The notes below the pieces were generated by a model. That model ran no database searches. It saw only the letters and a program-made list of their open reading frames with translations, and was not told where the DNA came from. Shown here piece after piece: positions 8,814 through 18,522 of a stretch of DNA of 52,600 nucleotides. Made by a program: the position numbers and the translations under genes. Positions within the stretch are counted from its first letter, which is position 1. Every line of letters begins with the position of its first letter. The DNA comes from a bacterium (GTDB taxonomy: Bacteria; Patescibacteriota; Doudnabacteria; UBA920; VMFF01), in assembly GCA_021811585.1 (NCBI GenBank), contig JAJZOG010000002.1, forward strand, positions 1 through 52,600, given 5' to 3'.

Positions 8814-10622
8814 ATGATGAGACAGAGATCTCACAGGACGCAGGCAGACCAAGATCCCAGCCAGGATAGGCCCGCAAATGTCCCGAGCGACAGAATCGCG
8901 CACAGCGCGATTATGCCTCAACCTCAACCCGTTATAAACACAAGCAAATTCACCTCTTCAAGGCAGAACTTGCGCGTCATACCAATGGGCGGCGTGGAAG
9001 AAATCGGCGAAAACATGACTGTTTTCGAATATGGCGATGACCTCATAATCATAGATATGGGCCTTGCCTTCCCGGACGAAACCATGCCCGGAATTGATTA
9101 CATAATTCCGGATACAACTTGGCTGGAACAAAACAAGAAGCGCATCCGCGGAGTAATAATTACGCACGGACACTTGGACCATATCGGCGGAATACCGTAC
9201 ATTTTGCCGAAACTGGGAGATCCGCCGATTTACACAATGCCGCTTACAGCGGGATTCGTAAAAAAGCGCCTCGAAGAATTCGGCCTTTTGGGCAGAAGCA
9301 GGATTAACACCTTTAATAAAGACGATGTCCTGAAACTCGGAAATTTCTCCATAAGATTTTTCCGCATCAACCACAATATTCCCGACGGCGTTGGTTTGGC
9401 AATCACAACCCCTGTCGGCAACATTGTCTATGCCACTGACTGGAAATTCGACCATACGCCGGTGGATGACAGGCCCACGGAATTCGACAAGCTCGCAAAA
9501 TACGGAAGCGAAGGCGTGCTTATGCTTATGTCCGATTCCACGAACGCGACAAAGCCGGGATATTCCACTTCAGAAAGCGAACTTTCCGAAACCATCGACA
9601 GGATTTTCCAGGATGCTCAGGGAAGAATTATTTTTGCGACTTTTTCAACCTTGATTTCCCGCATTCAGCAGGTTTTCAATTCAGCGGCAAAGCACAACCG
9701 CAAAGTAATTGTTGTCGGCCGCAGCATGGTCAACAATATTGAAATAGCGCTGTCGCTGGGATACCTGAAAATCCAGCCGAAAATAATCATAAAAACAGAG
9801 CAGGCGAAAAAATATCCGGACAAAAATATTGTCATTCTCACAACCGGCTCCCAAGGCGAAGAAGCCGCGGCGCTGGCGAGAATTTCACGGGGCGAGCACA
9901 AAACAATTAAGCTCAAGCCCGGCGATACGGCCGTGGTTTCGTCTTCCCCAATTCCGGGGAATGAACGGGCAATTTCGTCCGTGCTTTCCAACATCACCCG
10001 CGAAGGCGCAAAAGTCCTGTATTACCAAAATCTGGACATTCACAGCTCCGGACACGCCAAGCAAGAAGATTTGAAACTCATGATTGCCCTCACAAAGCCG
10101 AGATACTTTATGCCCATCCACGGCGAACACCACATGCTTGTGGCGCACGCCGAACTTGCGCAATCGCTGCACATTCCGGATCAGAATATTTTTATTCTTG
10201 ATAACGGCCAGGCAGTGGAGCTTACTTCCGCCGGCACGGCAAAAAAAATCGACCCGAAAATTCCTTCAGGATATTTATTCATTGACGGGCTCGGGGTCGG
10301 CGATGTCGGCGAAGTTGTGATCCGCGACAGGCAAGTAATGGCGCGCGACGGAATGTTTGTGATAATCATGACCGTGGACAAGCGCACAGGCAAGCTTATC
10401 AGCCAGCCGGACATTATTTCGCGCGGGTTCATATACATGAAAGGGTCTGACGAGCTCATCCGCGAAGTAAAACACGAGGTGCGCAAGCTCTTCGAAAGCA
10501 AAGGCAAAGGCGAAGCCAACTGGGCATATATCCGCCAAACCGTCCGCGACCAAATCGGCGAATATCTCTACCAAAAAACCGAACGCAAACCAATGATTCT
10601 GCCGGTTGTTCTGGAAGTATAA
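8814..10622 (+). CDS. rnj: Ribonuclease J
   Basis: LRVIPMGGVEEIGENMTVFEY; THGHLDHIGG; SDSTNATKPGYS; FMPIHGEHHMLVAHAELAQ. Confidence 0.96.
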   Translation: MMRQRSHRTQADQDPSQDRPANVPSDRIAHSAIMPQPQPVINTSKFTSSRQNLRVIPMGGVEEIGENMTVFEYGDDLIIIDMGLAFPDETMPGIDYIIPDTTWLEQNKKRIRGVIITHGHLDHIGGIPYILPKLGDPPIYTMPLTAGFVKKRLEEFGLLGRSRINTFNKDDVLKLGNFSIRFFRINHNIPDGVGLAITTPVGNIVYATDWKFDHTPVDDRPTEFDKLAKYGSEGVLMLMSDSTNATKPGYSTSESELSETIDRIFQDAQGRIIFATFSTLISRIQQVFNSAAKHNRKVIVVGRSMVNNIEIALSLGYLKIQPKIIIKTEQAKKYPDKNIVILTTGSQGEEAAALARISRGEHKTIKLKPGDTAVVSSSPIPGNERAISSVLSNITREGAKVLYYQNLDIHSSGHAKQEDLKLMIALTKPRYFMPIHGEHHMLVAHAELAQSLHIPDQNIFILDNGQAVELTSAGTAKKIDPKIPSGYLFIDGLGVGDVGEVVIRDRQVMARDGMFVIIMTVDKRTGKLISQPDIISRGFIYMKGSDELIREVKHEVRKLFESKGKGEANWAYIRQTVRDQIGEYLYQKTERKPMILPVVLEV

Positions 10623-10677
10623 CAACCAGGGCAGGCGCTGAAATCCATGGCTCTGCCAAAAATCCAAAAAAACGAAA

Positions 10678-10702
10678 CCCCCGGAAAAGCCCGGGGGTTT
10701 TT
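10678..10702 (+). terminator. Rho-independent terminator of the RNase J gene
   Basis: CCCCCGG-loop-CCGGGGG-TTTTT. Confidence 0.9.
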
Positions 10703-10774
10703 CATTGTTGATAACGCAAAACCTAGGGCCGCAAAATATGTGCTAAAATTAAAACATATTAAATTTAATCCCAG

Positions 10775-11749
10775 ATGCCCACAACAAAAATTTTAGTTTC
10801 AGGGGTTCGCGCTTCGGGAGAGCCGCATATTGGAAATTACCTCGGCGCGATCAAGCAATTCATCGCACTTCAAAACCAATACCGCTGCCATATTTTCATA
10901 GCAGACCTGCATGCCCTGACGACAATTTCCGATCCCAAAGAAGTGCGCGTGCAAACCCTGGAAGTGGCGGCGGATTACCTCGCTCTTGGCATTGACCCGA
11001 AAAAAACAACGCTTTTCCTGCAGTCGCAAATTCCACAGCACGCCGAGCTTGCCTGGATTTTTAATTGCATTACGCCTATCGGCGAGCTTGAAAGAATGAC
11101 CCAGTTCAAGGAAAAATCCAGCCAGCAAAAAGAAAATATTAATGCCGGCCTTCTAAATTATCCCGTGCTTATGGCAGCTGATATTTTACTCTATAAAGCC
11201 GAAGCCGTGCCTGTTGGCGAGGATCAAGTCCAGCACTTGGAACTTGCCCGAACCATTGCCCGAAAATTCAACAAGCATTTTGGCAAGACATTCCCGGAAC
11301 CAAAGCCGCTTCTTTCGGAAGCGTTGCGCGTTAAAAGCTTAAGCAATCCTGAAAAAAAAATGAGCAAAACAGGAGACGAAGCGCTTCTGCTGTCGGATCC
11401 GCCGGAAGAGATTTCGCGCAAGCTCAAAAAAGCCGTAACAGCCACGGACGCAAAAGGCGCACACCCCGGAGTGGATAATTTAATGCTCATGCTTCGCGAA
11501 TTCGGAAGCCGCGAACAAATTCTGCGCTTTGAAAGCGAGCTGGAAAACAACACCATAAAATATTCGGAATTAAAAGAAATCCTGGCGCAAAGAATTGCCG
11601 CGCATTTCGCGGATTTCAGAAAAAAAAGAAAAGAATTGCTCGCAAGCCCAGAAACGCTCGCGGATATCCTGGGCGAAGGTGCGGAAAAGGCGCGCGCTGC
11701 CGCGGAAAAAACCATGCGCGAGGTTAAAGAAAAAGTCGGCTTGCTCTAA
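10775..11749 (+). CDS. trpS: Tryptophanyl-tRNA synthetase
   Basis: SGVRASGEPHIGNYLGAIKQFI (HIGN), MSKTGDEA (KMSKS-like). Confidence 0.97.
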   Translation: MPTTKILVSGVRASGEPHIGNYLGAIKQFIALQNQYRCHIFIADLHALTTISDPKEVRVQTLEVAADYLALGIDPKKTTLFLQSQIPQHAELAWIFNCITPIGELERMTQFKEKSSQQKENINAGLLNYPVLMAADILLYKAEAVPVGEDQVQHLELARTIARKFNKHFGKTFPEPKPLLSEALRVKSLSNPEKKMSKTGDEALLLSDPPEEISRKLKKAVTATDAKGAHPGVDNLMLMLREFGSREQILRFESELENNTIKYSELKEILAQRIAAHFADFRKKRKELLASPETLADILGEGAEKARAAAEKTMREVKEKVGLL

Positions 11750-11843
11750 AGTTCATAAAAATTTGCCACATCCTGCCTTGGTGCTATACTTATTTTAATA
11801 AACTCTGCTGCAAAACAGAGGGAAGCCCAAAAAAGGAGGGCTT

Positions 11844-12017
11844 ATGTGTGCGGTAACCCGGAAGTGCGCCGTCTGCGGACGGTATATCTGCTGCGGAGAC
11901 AGCCACGACGAGTGGCCGGTCTACAAATGCAGTGAATGCGGGGGACCTACGTATGCAACCCCGATCCAGCCGCGGCCGGAGAAACAAACATCAGCACAAC
12001 AAGGAGCGAGCGCATGA
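11844..12017 (+). CDS. Small zinc-ribbon-like protein, 57 aa
   Basis: MCAVTRKCAVCGRYICCGDSHDEWPVYKCSECGGPTYATPIQPRPEKQTSAQQGASA; AGGAGGG just upstream; CxxC pairs; absent from the track. Confidence 0.6.
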   Translation: MCAVTRKCAVCGRYICCGDSHDEWPVYKCSECGGPTYATPIQPRPEKQTSAQQGASA

Positions 12018-12037
12018 AACAAACGCACACTCCGCCA

Positions 12038-12076
12038 AAAACGGCATCCTAATTAGGAGGACAAGGATGCCGTTTT
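12038..12076. terminator. Bidirectional terminator
   Basis: AAAACGGCATCCT ... AGGATGCCGTTTT, between convergent genes. Confidence 0.8.
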
Positions 12077-12105
12077 CATATTCCTATTTAAAATTCAACC
12101 TCGCG

Positions 12106-13572
12106 CTATGCCGTGCGAATCTCTTCCAAAATTTCATCGCGCTTCTGCGCCATAATTTCCGGGCTGCGCGCTTCCAAAGTGAAGCGGATAAGCGGCTCTG
12201 TATTTGACGCGCGCAAATTAAACCAAAAATCGGGATATTCCACGCTCAAGCCGTCAATTAAATTCTGTTTGCCGTCCGCAAACTTTTCCTTAAGCGCGGC
12301 AATTTTGCGCAGAGAAGCTTCCATGCCCGCCACTTTCATGTTAATTTCGCCCGAGCTGAAATATTTTTTGTACGGCGCAAAGCACTCCGAAACCGGCCTG
12401 CCCTGCGCGGAAAGGAATTTCAATAATTTATAAATTAAGACAGCAGGCGCCTCAAAAGTGCCGTACGGCAATTTATAAAAAAAATGGCCCGACGATTCGC
12501 CGCCAAAAACCGCGCCATGCTCTATCATTTCCGCTTTTATAAGAGAATGGCCAACCGGCGTAATAATCGCTTTGCCGCCGTGCGAATCGATTATGTCTTT
12601 TGTGATTCTTCCCGGCCGGATATCATAAGCGACCACTGCATGCGGATTCTCGGCAAGCTCTATTTCCGCCAGAACGCCGCGCAAAATATCCTGAGCAATC
12701 ATCTCGCCTTTTTCGTCGCAGAAAAAATACCTGTCCCCGTCGCCGTCCGCTATTATGCCAAGATCGCATTTGCCTTCAAGCACCGCGCCGCGCAGCTGCG
12801 CCGTGTTTTCGGCGATCATCGGATCAGCGCCATGCGCGGGAAAATTTCCATCCGGCCGGAAATTCAGCTTCACGGCTTCGCAATTCAAATTTGAAAAAAT
12901 CGCGTCCATGTCCGCGGCGCCCATGCCGCTGGAAGCATCCGCGGCGATTTTAAATTTTTTTATCGCCGAGCCGGGAAAACGGCCGCCGCCGGCAAAATCA
13001 ATCTGCTCCTTAATCTCTTCCATGACAACATTCTCCTTTTTGCCAAGCACTCCCCACCCATGCTTTGCAACCGGCGAAAAATCTTCATTTAAAATAATAT
13101 CCCGAATTTCAAAAATTCCCGTTTTCGCGCTCAAAGGAATTGCATGGGATTTCACAATCTTAAAACCATTCCATTCTTTGGGATTATGGGAAGCCGAAAC
13201 CTGAATGCCGCCGCTGTATCCGTAAAACGCCGTGGCAAAATAGAAACTTGGCGTGGAAACCATGCCAATATCGTCAACATCAATGCCGCTGTCCAAAAGC
13301 GCGGAAATAATTTTCGTTTTGAGGGCAGGGCTGGATGTGCGCATATCAGAGCCAACTGCCACGCGAAGCTTTTCCGCTTTTTCCACAGTACTCGCGGAGA
13401 CGATGCCATCCCCCATACCAGCTTCGGTGCCTGCTTCAGCGGCGTTTTCAGCGGCCAAGAGCCAAGTTGCATACGCGCGGCCAATGCCGTAAGCTGCCTC
13501 CTCATTTATCTGCCCGGGGTAAATTCCGCGGATATCGTAAGATTTGAATATGTTTTGATCTATGTTTCGCAT
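12106..13572 (-). CDS. Phosphomannomutase/phosphoglucomutase family
   Basis: FKSYDIRGIYPGQINEEAAYGIGRAY; GGIQVSASHNPKEWNGFKIV; IADGDGDRYFFCDEKG; GGESSGHFFY. Confidence 0.93.
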   Translation of the reverse strand: MRNIDQNIFKSYDIRGIYPGQINEEAAYGIGRAYATWLLAAENAAEAGTEAGMGDGIVSASTVEKAEKLRVAVGSDMRTSSPALKTKIISALLDSGIDVDDIGMVSTPSFYFATAFYGYSGGIQVSASHNPKEWNGFKIVKSHAIPLSAKTGIFEIRDIILNEDFSPVAKHGWGVLGKKENVVMEEIKEQIDFAGGGRFPGSAIKKFKIAADASSGMGAADMDAIFSNLNCEAVKLNFRPDGNFPAHGADPMIAENTAQLRGAVLEGKCDLGIIADGDGDRYFFCDEKGEMIAQDILRGVLAEIELAENPHAVVAYDIRPGRITKDIIDSHGGKAIITPVGHSLIKAEMIEHGAVFGGESSGHFFYKLPYGTFEAPAVLIYKLLKFLSAQGRPVSECFAPYKKYFSSGEINMKVAGMEASLRKIAALKEKFADGKQNLIDGLSVEYPDFWFNLRASNTEPLIRFTLEARSPEIMAQKRDEILEEIRTA

Positions 13573-13663
13573 TTTGGCCGCAAAAAAATTGGGTTTAATT
13601 TCATTTTAATTATAACCCAATTTGAGTTTGAAAATATAGTGCTTTGCACAATATCTATACTGC

Positions 13664-13695
13664 GAGCCGGCTCACGCCCTAACATGAGCCGGCTC
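13664..13695. repeat. Strong inverted repeat (hairpin)
   Basis: GAGCCGGCTCA-cgccctaaca-TGAGCCGGCTC. Confidence 0.7.
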
Positions 13696-13713
13696 CTTAA
13701 AGCAACAAAAAAA

Positions 13714-14142
13714 CTATTGAACAAACTCGTCAGTAATCTCCTGTTCGCTGTCGAACATGGAATTACTGACAAATTCGCTGGAAAGATACCGGAATTTCCG
13801 GTATCCCCCGGGCGTGAGAAACCAGACGGTAACCCATCCCGTGCGAGGGCCCTCACTGGCGCACACAGCATTGTACATTTTATTGTACAAATGCCATGAA
13901 CCACCAGCCGCCAAAGAAATTTTGGATGCCAACTCGGCATCCGGAGGTACCCAAACCAATGCCAATCGCTTGGCAATGGCCCGGAGCACCACTTGGCGGC
14001 GCGGACCAGTTAATCCTTCAGATAATCCTTCTTTTTTTTGAATACCAGGGGCAGCATTTGCCCCCTGTCTATTTTGTTGAGGTTTCACCATGGGCACCTT
14101 GCGGCGCACGGCGGTATTGCGAGTCACTACAATAGAACTCAT
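13714..14142 (-). CDS. Hypothetical protein
   Basis: 142-aa ORF followed on its strand by the 13664-13695 hairpin; no family recognised. Confidence 0.5.
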   Translation of the reverse strand: MSSIVVTRNTAVRRKVPMVKPQQNRQGANAAPGIQKKEGLSEGLTGPRRQVVLRAIAKRLALVWVPPDAELASKISLAAGGSWHLYNKMYNAVCASEGPRTGWVTVWFLTPGGYRKFRYLSSEFVSNSMFDSEQEITDEFVQ

Positions 14143-14414
14143 TATGAGTCCTTTCGTGTGGAATCGAGCCCCAACTTCAGCTCATATAAAATATTTTACT
14201 CTTGAGGAAAAATTAGTCAAATGCACCAACTGTTGATAATTTTTAACCAAAATTTTGTGCAGCATACATAAAAATCAAAAAATAAAACCACCACACTCCA
14301 AGATTGAACCGTGCCCCTTCTCATTCAAAATCACCTCGTCCGATAAACGCGGGGTGATTTTATTAACCTGGCTGATACGCTATACTTTATATATAAATTT
14401 TAACGAACACCTTA

Positions 14415-15512
14415 TTGTCATTCAAAATCGGCATAGTCGGATTGCCAAACGTGGGAAAATCAACGCTTTTTAATGCCTTAACCAAAAGCAAGGTTGAAGC
14501 GGCAAATTATCCGTTCGCGACAATCGAGCCAAATATTGCCGTTGTCGCTGTGCCGGACGAACGGCTGGAAAAGCTTGCGGCGCTCGAACATTCCGAAAAA
14601 ATCGTGCCCACAACAATAGAATTCGTGGATATTGCAGGCCTGGTTGCAGGAGCCCATAAAGGCGAGGGGCTTGGCAATAAATTCCTGGCGAAAATTCGCG
14701 AAGTTGATGCGATTCTCGAAGTTGTCCGTTTTTTTGAAGACAAAGATATTATCCATGTGTCGGGCTCTGTTGACCCTGATCGGGATTTGGAAACAATTTC
14801 CATTGAACTTGCGCTTGCGGATTTGGAAACAGTTGGCAAGCGGATTGAAAATAGCTCCAAAGAAGCCAAGAGCGGCGACCGCGAGGCGCTCCAAAAAAAA
14901 TTCGCACTGGAAAAAATCCAAACGCTTTTATCTCAAGGCAAACCGGCAAGAGAAGCTGTTTTAACGGAAGCGGAACAAAAAACCGTTGCAGATATCCAAC
15001 TTCTTACAGCCAAACCCTTTTTATATGTTGCCAATGTGGCTGAATCTGAAATTGCAAACGCGCAAGCGGCAAAAACAGGGGCGCAGCATGCATCCGCTGA
15101 TAAAAACCGGCCGACGCTGATACCAATATCCGCAAAAATAGAAAGCGAGCTTTCCGAACTCCCGGATAACGAGCGCAAACAATATCTGGCTGACCTTGGC
15201 ATGGAATCCTCCGGCTTGGAAAAAGTTATTCGCGCGGCCTACAAAATACTGGGCCTCGTAACCTTTATTACAGCCGGCCCGAAAGAAAGCAAGGCCTGGA
15301 CATGCCGAGCCGGCACAAAAGCCCCGCAAGCTGCCGGAATTATCCATACGGATTTTGAACGGGGCTTTATCCGCGCCGAAATCATACAATGGGACAAGCT
15401 TTTGGAAGCAAACGGATATGCCGGCGCCCGTGAGCGCGGCTGGCTAAGGGTTGAGGGCAAAGAATACGTTATTCAAGACGGGGATGTTGTACATTTCAGA
15501 TTTAATATTTAA
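14415..15512 (+). CDS. ychF: Ribosome-binding ATPase YchF
   Basis: FKIGIVGLPNVGKSTLFNALTKSKVEAANYPFATIEPNIAVVAVPD; C-terminal TGS-like end; TTG start. Confidence 0.97.
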   Translation: MSFKIGIVGLPNVGKSTLFNALTKSKVEAANYPFATIEPNIAVVAVPDERLEKLAALEHSEKIVPTTIEFVDIAGLVAGAHKGEGLGNKFLAKIREVDAILEVVRFFEDKDIIHVSGSVDPDRDLETISIELALADLETVGKRIENSSKEAKSGDREALQKKFALEKIQTLLSQGKPAREAVLTEAEQKTVADIQLLTAKPFLYVANVAESEIANAQAAKTGAQHASADKNRPTLIPISAKIESELSELPDNERKQYLADLGMESSGLEKVIRAAYKILGLVTFITAGPKESKAWTCRAGTKAPQAAGIIHTDFERGFIRAEIIQWDKLLEANGYAGARERGWLRVEGKEYVIQDGDVVHFRFNI

Positions 15513-15804
15513 TTAATTTCCCAAACGTATAATAAACAGGAAGAAAGTTTCAAAGCAATTTTCAACAAATCTCTAAATTCCAGCATCCAGCCTAAAGGTT
15601 GCAAAGGCATTCAACCAAAACGCGCCCTTTACAAAAAAGCCCTCTTTTGATAAAATCCCTGTACAAGTTAATATTCACATATTCGCCCCAAGCTATTCGG
15701 GGCGATGATAAGATAAATCATATTTGCTCCTCAGCTCGGAATCCTCACGCTTCGCGTTCGGCTTCCCTTGGCTAAGTTGCGAACAAGAAAGGATTTTGAT
15801 CATC

Positions 15805-16281
15805 ATGCCGAAATATGAAATGATGTACATAGTTGCATCAAGTGTTTCAGATGACCAAATCCCCGCTGTTACAGACGGGGTTTTAAAATACATAACTGAG
15901 CTTGGCGGCACGGTTGTGAAAGAAGAAAAATTGGGTAAAAAAAAGCTCGCCTATCCCATTAAAAAAACCAGGAACGGTTTTTACGATGCGGTTGTTTTCG
16001 AAATGGACGGCAAGCAGGTAAATGAGCTGGATTTAAAGCTCCGTTCCTCGGCCGACATTATCAGGCATATTGTAGTTAATATCGAAGAAGCGCTGGTACG
16101 AATACAAAAAGACGCCGAAGCCCAGGAAAAAATGAATCGCAGCAGAAGCGAGCGCGCCAAAGCATCGGGCTTTAAAGGCGAAAAAACCGAACAAACAAGC
16201 GAGGGCAAAGCGGAAATTTCCGATGAAAAACTTAATCAGAAAATAGAAGAGGCCTTATCCGAGGATTTAACAAACATTTAA
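15805..16281 (+). CDS. rpsF: 30S ribosomal protein S6
   Basis: MPKYEMMYIVASSVSDDQIPAVTDGVLKYITELGGTVVKEEKLGKKKLAYPIKK; start moved to 15805 from the track ORF 15724. Confidence 0.95.
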   Translation: MPKYEMMYIVASSVSDDQIPAVTDGVLKYITELGGTVVKEEKLGKKKLAYPIKKTRNGFYDAVVFEMDGKQVNELDLKLRSSADIIRHIVVNIEEALVRIQKDAEAQEKMNRSRSERAKASGFKGEKTEQTSEGKAEISDEKLNQKIEEALSEDLTNI

Positions 16282-16333
16282 CGCGTTTAACGCAACAATA
16301 ATTAAGGCCCGAACGGGCCGCAAAGCAAAACAT

Positions 16334-16810
16334 ATGGATTTAAACAAAGCTTTAATAATCGGCCGGCTGACGCGCGATCCGGAAATGCGCACAACGCCCC
16401 AAGGTGTTAATGTCTGCTCGTTTTCAATAGCAACCAACTATGTCTATTCCAATGCCGGCGGACAAAAACAAGACCAGGTTGAATATCACAATATCGTTGC
16501 CTGGAGAAAACTCGGCGAAATCGCCCACCAATACTTGAAAAAAGGCAGCCGCGTTTACGTTGAAGGAAGAATTCAGACCAGGTCATGGCAGGGAACCGAC
16601 GGCGTAAAGAAAAACCGCACCGAAATTATTCTTGATAACATGATCATGTTGGATTCCAAAGGCGCAAACAGCAGCGGCTTCGGCGGCAGCGCAAGCGCAA
16701 ATGCAAACAATGCGCCGGATTCGGCCTCCCAGCCCGAAGAAATCCCAACCATAAGCCAGGACGCCCCAACCGATGCCGAAGAAATCACCGTAGAAGATAT
16801 TCCATTTTAA
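16334..16810 (+). CDS. ssb: Single-stranded DNA-binding protein
   Basis: MDLNKALIIGRLTRDPEMRTTPQGVNVCSFSIATNY ... acidic tail EEITVEDIPF. Confidence 0.96.
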   Translation: MDLNKALIIGRLTRDPEMRTTPQGVNVCSFSIATNYVYSNAGGQKQDQVEYHNIVAWRKLGEIAHQYLKKGSRVYVEGRIQTRSWQGTDGVKKNRTEIILDNMIMLDSKGANSSGFGGSASANANNAPDSASQPEEIPTISQDAPTDAEEITVEDIPF

Positions 16811-16911
16811 ATGGCTTGGTTTTGACAAGGCCTCGGGCCCAAAAACGTCCGCTTTGAATGAGGGCCTCTGTCTAAAACCGTTGAAGCAAACGCTAATTAT
16901 AAAGGAACACA

Positions 16912-17127
16912 ATGCAAACAACAGCAAAAAAAGTATGCTATTTCTGCAGTAATAAAATTAATTATGTTGATTACAAGGATTCGCAAACCTTGAGGCGCTT
17001 CATGTCCCCGCATGCAAAAATATTGTCGCACGCAAGAACAGGCACCTGCCCCAAGCACCAGCGAATGGTAACCATTGCCTTGAAACGTGCGCGGCATATG
17101 GCGCTTTTGCCGTTCGTGGCAAGTTAA
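16912..17127 (+). CDS. rpsR: 30S ribosomal protein S18
   Basis: CYFCSNKINYVDYKDSQTLRRFMSPHAKILSHARTGTCPKHQRMVTIALKRARHMALLPF. Confidence 0.95.
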   Translation: MQTTAKKVCYFCSNKINYVDYKDSQTLRRFMSPHAKILSHARTGTCPKHQRMVTIALKRARHMALLPFVAS

Positions 17128-17131
17128 CCAC

Positions 17132-17201
17132 CTACTAACTACTAACTACTAACTACCAACTACTAACTACCACCTACCAACTATTAACTCCCAACTACTT
17201 C
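17132..17201 (+). repeat. Ten degenerate 7-bp tandem repeats (consensus CTACTAA)
   Basis: ctactaa ctactaa ctactaa ctaccaa ctactaa ctaccac ctaccaa ctattaa ctcccaa ctacttc, ending 3 nt before efp ATG. Confidence 0.95.
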
Positions 17202-17204
17202 CCT

Positions 17205-17765
17205 ATGGACATCTCGGATATTAAACTTGGCTTGATCATCAACATGGATAACCAGCCGTATCAGGTGATATGGTCGAATTTCATGCGCACCGCACAAAGA
17301 AAGCCGGTAATGCAAACCAAACTAAAAAACATCATCAACGGAAAAGTTATCGAATATTCATTTAAGTTCGGCGAAAAAATCAGCGAGGCAGATGTCACCC
17401 GCGAACGCGCCAGCTTCCTGTATGCCGATGGCGGCGGCACGCATTTCATGAACCAGGAAAATTTCGAGCAGATTGATTTCCCGAAAGAGGCCACCCAAGA
17501 ACAGGAGAAATTCCTGAAAGAAGGCATGGAAGTTATGGTTTTGCACTACAACGGAAATCCGGTTTCAATAGAACTGCCTATTAAAATTGATCTAAAAGTC
17601 GCCGAAGCCCCGCCTGCGATTACGGGCAATTCTGCCGGAAGCATAACCAAGCCCGTTACTTTGGAAACCGGCCTTGTCGTGCAAACGCCAATGTTTATAA
17701 AAGAAGGAGACACAATTCGCATTGATACCCGCACCAGCAGTTATGTTGAACGGGCAAACGCATAA
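17205..17765 (+). CDS. efp: Elongation factor P
   Basis: GLIINMDNQPYQVIWSNFMRTAQRKPVMQTKLKNIINGKVIEYSFKFGEKISEADV; C-term GDTIRIDTRTSSYVERA. Confidence 0.96.
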   Translation: MDISDIKLGLIINMDNQPYQVIWSNFMRTAQRKPVMQTKLKNIINGKVIEYSFKFGEKISEADVTRERASFLYADGGGTHFMNQENFEQIDFPKEATQEQEKFLKEGMEVMVLHYNGNPVSIELPIKIDLKVAEAPPAITGNSAGSITKPVTLETGLVVQTPMFIKEGDTIRIDTRTSSYVERANA

Positions 17766-17833
17766 AACAATTTTAGTAAAAGAGCCGGAATCCGCGCCTC
17801 TTGGTGCGTAAACTGTTGCGGAAATTATTGTGT

Positions 17834-17861
17834 AACGCGTGAATTTCCCACGCGTTTTTTG
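17834..17861 (+). terminator. Rho-independent terminator of efp
   Basis: AACGCGTG-loop-CACGCGTT followed by TTTT. Confidence 0.85.
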
Positions 17862-17896
17862 TTTTTGTTGATGGAAAATCAGGCCTCCAAAACTTA

Positions 17897-17956
17897 TTGG
17901 ACAAAATATCCGGACATTGAACAAAATATCCGAACATTGGACAAAATATCCGGACA
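17897..17956. repeat. Three tandem 20-bp repeats
   Basis: TTGGACAAAATATCCGGACA / TTGAACAAAATATCCGAACA / TTGGACAAAATATCCGGACA. Confidence 0.95.
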
Positions 17957-18002
17957 TGAAATAGAATATGCTTGAGAATTGTTCACAGCTCAAGGAGGAG
18001 CT

Positions 18003-18425
18003 ATGAAAATGACAACCCGAAACAAAATGGACCCGTGGATATGGATCCTGGCTGTTGGTTTTTTACTCTTGTTGGTGCTGATGGGCCAAATAAACGCCCA
18101 GAAACCGCGGCAACGGCCAATTTTCATCCGTGTCGCGGCCTTTCTGCCGCGGCTATTCACGCAACCGGCGCGGCAAGCCCGTGAGCGCGCGGCCCTGGAA
18201 ACCGCAGAAAGCAAGGAGGCAGCTGGCTATGTAGCAGCATTTGGAATGCTGCGGGATCAGCTCCAAACACCTGCCGCTAAAAAAGAAGTGGCAATGTTGA
18301 GGCCATGCGTCCAAGCGCTTAAAAAAGCGATGGCAGCGCATATGCCGCTGATTTGTTTCAAGCGGTTGGAATCGGAGTCCTGTAAACGAACAGCAACCGT
18401 GAGGTTGCTGGACCCGGATCCGTGA
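18003..18425 (+). CDS. Hypothetical single-TM protein
   Basis: AAGGAGG upstream; MKMTTRNKMDPWIWILAVGFLLLLVLMGQINAQ... then a charged helical region. Confidence 0.5.
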   Translation: MKMTTRNKMDPWIWILAVGFLLLLVLMGQINAQKPRQRPIFIRVAAFLPRLFTQPARQARERAALETAESKEAAGYVAAFGMLRDQLQTPAAKKEVAMLRPCVQALKKAMAAHMPLICFKRLESESCKRTATVRLLDPDP

Positions 18426-18448
18426 ACCACAATATCGAGTTTTCTAAA

Positions 18449-18478
18449 AAAGGCACGCCTCCCCCGAGACGTGCCTTT
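18449..18478. terminator. Bidirectional terminator between convergent genes
   Basis: AAAGGCACG-loop-CGTGCCTTT flanked by A/T runs. Confidence 0.75.
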
Positions 18479-18522
18479 AAAATTATTTTTGTTCTTCCCG
18501 TTATTCCCATCTTCCGCTATTT

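Noticed and set aside
17132-17201. CRISPR-like array
   Set aside because: 7-bp tandem units with no spacers; no cas genes or spacer-repeat structure anywhere in the window.
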